10,076 nt of DNA from Methylorubrum extorquens (GTDB lineage: Bacteria; Pseudomonadota; Alphaproteobacteria; Rhizobiales; Beijerinckiaceae). This document shows, one piece after another, positions 5,571-10,076 of the stretch. The notes under the pieces were generated by a model. That model was given only the letters and a program-made list of their open reading frames with translations, was not told the DNA's origin and searched no databases. Made by a program: the position numbers and the translations under genes. The stretch is taken from positions 1 through 10,076 of the forward strand of contig JAEUAC010000097.1 in NCBI GenBank assembly GCA_019695455.1, given 5' to 3'. Every line of letters starts with the position of its first letter. Position 1 is the stretch's first letter.

Positions 5571-6899
5571 ATGAGCACCATCGCATCATCCGGCGGAGCC
5601 GCGTCGCCCGACGCGCTCGACGATGCCGGGCGCATCAGGGCGATCGTCGGCAGCGCCTCCGGCAACCTCGTCGAGTGGTTCGACTTCTACGCCTACGCGT
5701 TCACGGCCCTCTATTTCTCGTCCTCGTTCTTCCGGGCCTTCTCGGGATCGAACCAGACGACGCAGCTCCTCTACGCGGCCGCCGTGTTCGCCATCGGCTT
5801 CCTCATGCGGCCGATCGGCGGATGGCTCTTCGGCTGGATCGCGGACCGCTACGGCCGCAAGCGCTCCATGATGATCTCGGTCCTCATGATGTGCGCGGGC
5901 TCGCTCGCCATCGGCTGCCTGCCGACGACGGACACGATCGGCGTCGCGGCGCCCCTGCTCCTGCTCCTGTTCCGCATGGTGCAGGGCCTATCGGTCGGCG
6001 GGGAATACGGCACGTCCGCCACCTACATGAGCGAGATCGCGCTGGCCGGGCGGCGCGGCTTCTTCGGCTCGTTCCAGTACGTGACGCTGATCGGCGGGCA
6101 GCTCCTCGCCTCCCTGGTCATCGTGCTGCTCGAACTCTGGCTGACGCAGGACCAGATGCGCGCCTTCGGCTGGCGCATCCCGTTCTTCGTCGGCGCGGCC
6201 GCGGCCGTCGTCGCCTTCTACCTGCGCCGGGCGCTGACGGAGACGGCGACCGCCGAGACCCGCTCGCGCAAGGAGGCCGGCTCGCTCCGCGCCATCCTGC
6301 GCGACCATCCGCGCGCGTTCCTGACCGTCATCGGGTACACGGCCGGCGGGTCGCTGATCTTCTACACGTTCACGACCTACATGCAGAAATACCTGGTCAA
6401 CACGGCCGCGATGCCGAAGGAGACGGCCAATCTCGTGATGACGGCCGTGCTCTTCACCTACATGTGCCTGCAGCCGCCCTTCGGCGCCCTGTCGGACCGC
6501 ATCGGCCGCAAGCCCTCCATGCTGCTCTTCGGCGGGCTCGCGACGCTCTGCACGGTGCCGCTGCTGCACGCGATCGGCGGCGTGAAGAGCCCGTTCGTCG
6601 CCTATCTGCTGATCGTCGCCGCGCTCGCGATCGTGTCGTTCTACACGTCCATCTCGGGCCTCGTGAAGGCCGAGATGTTCCCGGCCGAGGTGCGCGCGCT
6701 CGGCGTCGGCCTCTCCTACGCGATCGCGAACGCGGCCTTCGGCGGCACGGCCGAGGCCGCGGCCCTCGCCTTCAAGGACCTGGGCCGCGAGGACTGGTTC
6801 TTCTGGTACGTCACCGGCATGTGCGCGATCTCGTTCCTCACGGCGCTGACGCTCCTCCAGAAGCGGCCGACCTACCTGCAGGGCGCCCGGACCGACTAG
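5571..6899 (+). CDS. kgtP: 2-oxoglutarate (alpha-ketoglutarate) permease-like MFS transporter, MHS family
   Basis: 442-residue inner-membrane symporter of the metabolite:H+ symporter branch of the major facilitator superfamily, probably importing 2-oxoglutarate or a similar dicarboxylate. The sequence tracks E. coli KgtP along its length: IVGSASGNLVEWFDFYAYAF (25-44); FLMRPIGGWLFGWIADRYGRKRSM (78-101), the loop 2-3 motif; FRMVQGLSVGGEYGTSATYM (134-153); SFQYVTLIGGQLLA (167-180); FYTFTTYMQKYLVNTA (264-279); GALSDRIGRKPS (305-316), the mirrored loop motif; and then SFYTSISGLVKAEMFPAEVR. Twelve hydrophobic segments are expected. The AGGAG at 5558-5562 supports the start. Divergent from the lactate permease, it fits a module for uptake of small organic acids. 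Another dicarboxylate as substrate cannot be excluded. Confidence 0.9.
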   Translation: MSTIASSGGAASPDALDDAGRIRAIVGSASGNLVEWFDFYAYAFTALYFSSSFFRAFSGSNQTTQLLYAAAVFAIGFLMRPIGGWLFGWIADRYGRKRSMMISVLMMCAGSLAIGCLPTTDTIGVAAPLLLLLFRMVQGLSVGGEYGTSATYMSEIALAGRRGFFGSFQYVTLIGGQLLASLVIVLLELWLTQDQMRAFGWRIPFFVGAAAAVVAFYLRRALTETATAETRSRKEAGSLRAILRDHPRAFLTVIGYTAGGSLIFYTFTTYMQKYLVNTAAMPKETANLVMTAVLFTYMCLQPPFGALSDRIGRKPSMLLFGGLATLCTVPLLHAIGGVKSPFVAYLLIVAALAIVSFYTSISGLVKAEMFPAEVRALGVGLSYAIANAAFGGTAEAAALAFKDLGREDWFFWYVTGMCAISFLTALTLLQKRPTYLQGARTD

Positions 6900-6902
6900 G
6901 CG

Positions 6903-6926
6903 CCCGGCCTTCGTCCTTTCGCCGGG
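6903..6926 (+). terminator. Weak hairpin after kgtP
   Basis: CCCGGC (6903-6908) and GCCGGG (6921-6926) form a 6-bp stem with a 12-base loop 3 bases after the kgtP stop. No T-run follows. It may be a weak transcript end or chance in GC-rich DNA. Confidence 0.25.
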
Positions 6927-6979
6927 TTGCGGAGGCGGACGGGCTTGCGCATGGCTCGCCCGGACACCCGGAGACGCCC

Positions 6980-8203
6980 ATGGCCGAGCACCACGATCCC
7001 CGCGAGACGCGCCCGCAGGCCGAGCGCGAGGCCGACCTCTTCGGGCGCCTCCCCGGGCTCCTGACGGCGGCGCTCGCCGCCCCGGCCTATGCGGAGCGGC
7101 TGGGCGGGATCGACCCGGCGACCGTGACGGACCGGGCGGCGCTCGCGCGCCTGCCCGTGCTCCGGAAATCGGACCTGCCGGGCCTGCACGCCGCCGCCCC
7201 GCCCTTCGGGGGCTTCGTGCCCGGCCCCGTCTCGGGCTTCGCCCGGCTGTTCACGTCGCCCGGGCCGATCTTCGAGGCCGAGGGCGCGGGCCCGGATCCC
7301 TGGCACACGACGCGCGCCCTCGTCGCGGCCGGCTTCCGGCCGGGCGACGTCGTCCTGAACACGTTCAGCTACCACCTCGTGCCGGCGGGCTTCATCATGG
7401 ACGGCGCGGCGCGGGCGCTCGGCTGTCCCGTCATCCCGGCCGGGCCCGGCAACACGGAGGCGCAGCTCGAGCTCATCGGCGCTTACCGGCCCGCCGCCTA
7501 CATCGGCACGCCCGACTTCCTGAACATCCTGCTCGACGCCCTGGCCAAGGCCGGCGCCGCGAACCCGATCCGGCGGGCGCTCGTCTCCGGCGCGGCCTTC
7601 CCGCCCTCCCTCCAGGCGACCATCCGCCAGAAGGGCGTCGAGGCCTTCCAGGCCTATGCGACGGCCGATCTCGGCGTGATCGCCTACGAGACGGAGGCGC
7701 GGGACGGCCTCGTGCTGAACGAGGACCTGATCGTCGAGATCGTCCGGCCCGGCACGGGCGATCCGGTGCCGGAGGGCGAGGTCGGCGAGATCGTCGTGAC
7801 GTCGCTCGATCCGGCGCACCCCTTCGTCCGCCTCGCGCTGGGCGACCTCACGGCCGCCCTGCCGGGCCCGAGCGCCTGCGGCCGCACCAACACCCGCATC
7901 CGCGGCTGGCTGGGCCGGGCCGACCAGACCGCCAAGGTCAAGGGCATGTTCGTGCGGCCCGAGCAGATCGCGGCCGTCGCGGCCCGCCACCCGGAAGCGG
8001 GGCGGCTCCGGCTCGTCGTGACCCGGTCCGGCGAGCAGGACCGCATGGTGCTGCGGGCGGAGGCGTCCGATCCCGGCCTCGCCGCCGCGCTCGGCGCGAC
8101 GCTCCAGGCGGTGACGAAGCTCCGCGGCGACGTCGAGCTCGTGCCGCCGGGCTCGCTCCCGAACGACGGCAAGGTCATCGCGGACGAGCGCCCCGTCGGC
8201 TGA
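6980..8203 (+). CDS. AMP-binding protein related to phenylacetate-CoA ligase (PaaK-like), divergent P-loop
   Basis: 407-residue cytosolic protein of the ANL adenylation superfamily, PaaK branch. Such enzymes adenylate a carboxylic acid and pass it to CoA. Seen: an N-terminal region with TDRAALARLPVLRKSDLPGL (50-69); FTSPGPIFEAEG at 91-102, where canonical PaaK has its Ser/Thr/Gly-rich P-loop; YIGTPDFLNILLDAL (174-188); LVSGAAFPPSLQ (201-212); the A5-like YATADLGVIAYETE (226-239); GEVGEIVVTSL (266-276); RLALGDLT with Asp289 (A7-like); GRADQTAKVKGMFVRPEQI (312-330), the hinge; and the C-terminal NDGKVIAD with Lys398 as the possible catalytic lysine. GGAG at 6970-6973 lies 6 bases before the ATG. 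The same frame is open far upstream through kgtP, but that is a high-GC shadow. The substrate is unknown. It follows kgtP by 80 bases. Confidence 0.85.
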   Translation: MAEHHDPRETRPQAEREADLFGRLPGLLTAALAAPAYAERLGGIDPATVTDRAALARLPVLRKSDLPGLHAAAPPFGGFVPGPVSGFARLFTSPGPIFEAEGAGPDPWHTTRALVAAGFRPGDVVLNTFSYHLVPAGFIMDGAARALGCPVIPAGPGNTEAQLELIGAYRPAAYIGTPDFLNILLDALAKAGAANPIRRALVSGAAFPPSLQATIRQKGVEAFQAYATADLGVIAYETEARDGLVLNEDLIVEIVRPGTGDPVPEGEVGEIVVTSLDPAHPFVRLALGDLTAALPGPSACGRTNTRIRGWLGRADQTAKVKGMFVRPEQIAAVAARHPEAGRLRLVVTRSGEQDRMVLRAEASDPGLAAALGATLQAVTKLRGDVELVPPGSLPNDGKVIADERPVG

Positions 8204-8217
8204 TCGCGCCCGATCCC

Positions 8218-8250
8218 GGCGGGGCCGCAAGGTCGCTCTTGCGCCCCCGC
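8218..8250 (+). terminator. Stem-loop after the AMP-binding gene (terminator candidate)
   Basis: CGCAAG (8226-8231) pairs with CTTGCG (8238-8243) around a 6-base loop. After a bulged C at 8225, GGGG (8221-8224) pairs with CCCC (8244-8247), giving about 10 bp of strong stem 17 bases after the stop codon. The T-run is poor (GCCTTGCC follows). It suggests that the next gene may be a separate unit. Confidence 0.4.
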
Positions 8251-8255
8251 GCCTT

Positions 8256-8270
8256 GCCGGCCAGGCCGGC
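8256..8270. repeat. Short perfect palindrome GCCGGCC-A-GGCCGGC
   Basis: Seven-base arms flank a single central A between the stem-loop and the second VOC gene. The geometry would suit a dimeric DNA-binding protein, but GGCC/CCGG words are so frequent here that it may be chance. Confidence 0.3.
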
Positions 8271-8279
8271 CCGGCGCCA

Positions 8280-8317
8280 TCTCGGCGGGACGACACCGCC
8301 GAGACGACCGCCGAGAC
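8280..8317 (+). promoter_or_regulatory. Inverted and direct repeats over the second VOC gene's start region
   Basis: CTCGGCGG at 8281-8288 can pair with either of two CCGCCGAG copies, at 8296-8303 or 8308-8315. The first pairing gains T8280-A8304 and has a 7-base loop. The two copies belong to a direct repeat CCGCCGAGAC with a 12-base period (8296-8305, 8308-8317). The second copy contains GAGA (8313-8316), the only SD-like sequence 6 bases before the ATG at 8323. Alternative pairing could therefore mask or expose the start site. The repeats are seen and the control role is inferred. Confidence 0.4.
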
Positions 8318-8322
8318 CCGCC

Positions 8323-8835
8323 ATGGCCACGCTCGCCCCCATCGCCGACCAGCCCGCCCCGATCGATCCCGGAACCCGCATCGGGCACGTGCACCTCAAG
8401 GTGGCCGATCTCGACCGCGCGCTCGGCTTCTATTGCGGCGTGCTGGGCTTCACCCTGATCCAGCGCTACGGCGCGCAGGCGGCCTTCGTGTCGGCCGGCG
8501 GCTACCACCACCATCTCGGGCTCAACACCTGGGACAGCCTCGGCGGCGCCCCGCCCCCGCCCGGCACGACGGGCCTGTTCCACACGGCGATCCTGTACCC
8601 GACACGCGCCGCGCTCGGGAACGCGCTGCGGCGCGTCGCCTCCGCCGGCATCGCGCTCGACGGCGCCTCAGACCACGGCGTGAGCGAGGCGCTCTACCTC
8701 CGCGATCCCGACCAGAACGGCGTCGAGCTCTACTGGGACCGCCCCCGCGAGGCGTGGCCGCTGAACCCGGACGGCACGCTCGCCATGTACACGCGCCGCC
8801 TCGACCTCGACGCGCTGCTCCGCGAGGCGGCCTGA
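8323..8835 (+). CDS. VOC-family protein, catechol-2,3-dioxygenase-like single-domain type
   Basis: 170-residue protein with the vicinal-oxygen-chelate fold. The first half has RIGHVHLKVADLDRALGFY and CGVLGFTLIQRYG, then SAGGYHHHLGLNTWDSLGG. The second has GTTGLFHTAILYPTRAALG, SDHGVSEALYLRDPDQNGVE and LYWDRPREAW. Probable metal ligands are His22 (or His24), His64, His87 and Glu135, so the site looks intact. Proteins with YHHHLGLNTW and GVELYWDRP are usually annotated as catechol-2,3-dioxygenase or CatE-like, but true extradiol dioxygenases have two such modules and this one has a single module. The ring-cleavage assignment is therefore uncertain. ATG 8323 is chosen because the frame upstream gives an Arg/Pro-rich run. 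The SD is weak (GAGA). It converges with rdgB, 4 bases between stops. Confidence 0.87.
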   Translation: MATLAPIADQPAPIDPGTRIGHVHLKVADLDRALGFYCGVLGFTLIQRYGAQAAFVSAGGYHHHLGLNTWDSLGGAPPPPGTTGLFHTAILYPTRAALGNALRRVASAGIALDGASDHGVSEALYLRDPDQNGVELYWDRPREAWPLNPDGTLAMYTRRLDLDALLREAA

Positions 8836-8846
8836 CGGCTCAGGCC
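8829..8846. terminator. Hairpin across the two convergent stop codons
   Basis: GGCCTGA (8829-8835), loop CGGC, TCAGGCC (8840-8846) is a perfect 7-bp inverted repeat. The TGA of the VOC gene is in one arm and the TGA of rdgB (read on the minus strand) is in the other. Two TGA stops facing each other pair automatically, so only the GGCC part is extra. No T-run is present on either strand. Confidence 0.35.
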
Positions 8847-9478
8847 CGCGGCGCGAAACAGGCCTTCGCGAGCGCCAGGAAGGCCCGGGAGCGGTGGGAC
8901 AGCGGCTCCGGTGCGGCCGCGGACCAGTCGATCCCGTGCTTCTCCTCCGAGGACATCTCGCCGAAGGTCCGCGCATGCCCGTCCGGGCGGAACATCGGGT
9001 CGTAGCCGAAGCCCGCCCCGCCGCGGGGCGGGAAGACCAGCGTGCCGTGGATCCGGCCTTCGTACAGCTCCTCGTGCCCGTCGGGCCAGGCGAGCACGAG
9101 CGCCGAGACGAAATGCGCGCGGTCGTCCGTCGCCCCGCGGCTCGCGAGCTCCGCCTCAACGCGGGCCATGGCGGCGCCGAAATCCTTGGCCGGCCCGCCC
9201 CAGCGGGCGGAGAACAGGCCCGGCGCGCCGTCGAGCGCGGCGACGCAGACCCCCGAATCGTCGGCCAGCGCCGGCAGGCCGGAGGCGGATGCCGCGGCCC
9301 GCGCCTTGATGGCGGCGTTCTCGGCGAAGGTCGTGCCCGTCTCCTCCGGCTCCGGCAGGCCGAGCTCGCCCGCGGAGACGGCCTCGATGCCGAACGGCGC
9401 CAGCAGCTCGCGCATCTCCACGAGCTTGCCGCCGTTATGGGTGGCGATGACGATGCGGCCGGTCAGGCGGCGGGGCAT
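8840..9478 (-). CDS. rdgB: XTP/dITP diphosphatase (non-canonical purine NTP pyrophosphatase)
   Basis: 212-residue cytosolic enzyme of the Ham1/RdgB family that hydrolyses dITP, ITP and XTP to the monophosphates plus pyrophosphate, keeping deaminated purines out of DNA and RNA. Landmarks: IVIATHNGGKLVEMRELL (9-26), the nucleotide-binding Thr/His-Asn-x-x-Lys; TGTTFAENAAIKARAAA (47-63); ALADDSGVCVAALDGAPGLFSARW (70-93) with Asp73/Asp74; GFGYDPMF (156-163); FGEMSSEEKHGI (172-183); and LSHRSRAF (193-200). The length is typical. The frame continues upstream to a TTG at 9520, but ATG 9478 starts the family-like MPRRLTGRIVIATHN, so it is preferred. Its SD is poor. It stands alone: convergent with the VOC gene and divergent from the membrane-protein gene, with no rph or hemW beside it. 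Confidence 0.96.
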   Translation of the reverse strand: MPRRLTGRIVIATHNGGKLVEMRELLAPFGIEAVSAGELGLPEPEETGTTFAENAAIKARAAASASGLPALADDSGVCVAALDGAPGLFSARWGGPAKDFGAAMARVEAELASRGATDDRAHFVSALVLAWPDGHEELYEGRIHGTLVFPPRGGAGFGYDPMFRPDGHARTFGEMSSEEKHGIDWSAAAPEPLSHRSRAFLALAKACFAPRA

Positions 9479-9574
9479 GAGAGGTCCGGGGTTGGCAAGC
9501 GGCGCGAATCTAGACACCAATAGGCCCGAATTGCCGTGCAGGCTTCAGGTGGGAGCGCATCGCGCGCGGGGGAC
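9479..9574. promoter_or_regulatory. Divergent spacer between rdgB and the membrane-protein gene
   Basis: This 96-base spacer contains a stretch less GC-rich than its surroundings at 9506-9535 (GAATCTAGACACCAATAGG and on). On the minus strand TAGATT is -10-like but lacks a fitting -35. On the plus strand TTGGCA (9492-9497) is -35-like but lacks a fitting -10. A promoter region for both genes is likely from position alone. Confidence 0.3.
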
Positions 9575-10076
9575 ATGAGCTTCATGGCGTCAGTCGCCAT
9601 CGATTCGACCGAGATCAGGCCGTCGCCGGCGGCCGACCCGGAGCCCGTGCGGCGGAACCGGACGCTGCTCGTGCTCGGCACGGCCGGAACCGTCGCCGTC
9701 CTGGCGGGAGGCGTCTGGGTCGCCCACCGCTACGTGCCGGCCTTCCCGCAGCTCGGCGGGCTCTCGTCCATCGTCGAGCCGCCGCGGCCCGCCCGCACCG
9801 ACATCCGGATCGGCGCCTTCCCGCCCATGCCCGACATCGTGAACGGCGTGCCGGCTCTCGTGGAGCCGCGGCCCGTCCGGGTCGTCGGCACCGCTCCGAC
9901 CCCGGCGGTCCCGTCCGCCGCGCCGACGCCCGTCCAGAGCGGCGCGACACCCGTCTCCGGCGCGACCACGTCGCGCCCGGCCGCCGTCGCGGCGAGCCGG
10001 GGCGCGTCGCTCCTGTCGCCCACCCTGTCGGCACCGGCCGCCATGGCGGCCGTCGAGCCCGCCCGTCGCATCGACG
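9575..10076 (+). CDS. Unrecognised single-pass membrane protein with Pro/Ala/Thr-rich periplasmic region (partial, open at window end)
   Basis: 167 codons with no stop before the window ends. Layout: a short polar N-terminus (MSFMASVAIDSTEIRPSPAA), basic residues RRNR at about 26-29, one hydrophobic helix TLLVLGTAGTVAVLAGGVWV (30-49), then an extended segment with IRIGAFPPMPDIVNGVPALV and a low-complexity Pro/Ala/Thr/Ser-rich stretch. The arginines before the helix predict N-in/C-out topology, so the tail would be periplasmic. I recognise no domain. It may be a cell-envelope or anchored periplasmic protein whose folded part lies beyond the window. The start is uncertain: ATG 9575 has a purine-rich GGGGGA (9568-9573) too close to it, whereas ATG 9584 has the same motif at a good distance of 10 bases. 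Confidence 0.6.
   Translation, partial: MSFMASVAIDSTEIRPSPAADPEPVRRNRTLLVLGTAGTVAVLAGGVWVAHRYVPAFPQLGGLSSIVEPPRPARTDIRIGAFPPMPDIVNGVPALVEPRPVRVVGTAPTPAVPSAAPTPVQSGATPVSGATTSRPAAVAASRGASLLSPTLSAPAAMAAVEPARRID

Noticed and set aside
4825..5574. 249-codon plus-strand open frame opposite the lactate permease start and spacer
   Set aside because: Same antisense-of-membrane-protein composition, and it runs over the real start regions of two transporters.
5411..6979. Very long frame joined to the AMP-binding protein (apparent 930-residue fusion)
   Set aside because: The first 520 or so residues are an out-of-frame reading of kgtP, rich in Arg, Pro and His. The real protein starts at ATG 6980 with GGAG 6 bases upstream.
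6896..8296. 466-codon minus-strand open frame opposite the AMP-binding gene
   Set aside because: Shadow frame. No motifs, extreme Arg/Gly/Ala content.
8239..8322. Upstream extension of the second VOC protein
   Set aside because: The added residues are Arg/Pro/Ala-rich and unlike the family. ATG 8323 leads directly into a plausible N-terminus.
9479..9520. Upstream TTG start for rdgB adding 14 residues
   Set aside because: ATG 9478 gives the typical RdgB N-terminus, and nothing supports the rarer start codon.
9615..10071. Minus-strand open frames opposite the partial membrane-protein gene
   Set aside because: The plus frame has a coherent basic-hydrophobic-linker layout. The minus frames are Arg/Gly-rich without structure.

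Overview
The window is a GC-rich (about 70%) chromosomal segment from an alphaproteobacterium, most likely of the order Hyphomicrobiales (Rhizobiales). This placement rests on the ffh-rpsP-rimM-trmD order, the C-terminally extended S16 protein, the alphaproteobacterial style of TrmD (Pro-Ala-Gly-Gly-Gly instead of Pro-Tyr-Gly-Gly-Gly) and the base composition. It is inference, not a phylogenetic result. High GC leaves long open frames on every strand, so most long antisense ORFs are shadows. No tRNA, rRNA, CRISPR array, insertion sequence, phage gene or attachment site was seen.

Region 1 (1-2445, all +) is a translation operon: the end of ffh (signal recognition particle), rpsP (S16), rimM (30S maturation), a small VOC/glyoxalase-fold gene, and trmD (tRNA m1G37 methyltransferase). 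The VOC gene overlaps the rimM stop codon (ATGA), and trmD starts 4 bases after the VOC stop, so the three are probably translationally coupled. A perfect 14-bp inverted repeat, 17 bp with one wobble pair, sits between rpsP and rimM just before the rimM Shine-Dalgarno. rplS, which often follows trmD, is absent. An M20-family amidohydrolase (2507-3670) comes next instead.

Region 2 (3727-6899) holds two divergently transcribed carboxylate transporters: an LctP-family L-lactate permease on the minus strand and a KgtP-like 2-oxoglutarate:H+ symporter on the plus strand. They share a 152-base spacer that must hold both sets of 5' signals. The permease converges with the amidohydrolase over a GC hairpin.

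Region 3 (6980-8835, +) carries a phenylacetate-CoA-ligase-like AMP-binding protein, whose usual glycine/threonine-rich P-loop is replaced by a Ser-Pro-Gly-Pro sequence, and a second, single-domain VOC protein of the catechol-dioxygenase-like type. Hairpins in the spacers suggest these may be separate transcripts. Region 4 (8840-10076) has rdgB (house-cleaning ITP/XTP pyrophosphatase) on the minus strand and, divergent from it, the start of an unrecognised single-pass membrane protein with a Pro/Ala/Thr-rich periplasmic part that runs off the window.

Most of the window is housekeeping and ordinary metabolism, and I see no convincing new defence or mobile system. The points most worth a second look are the VOC gene inside the rimM-trmD operon, the large hairpin before rimM, the altered P-loop of the adenylation protein, a Glu at the position of TrmD's catalytic Asp, and the repeats overlapping the start region of the second VOC gene.
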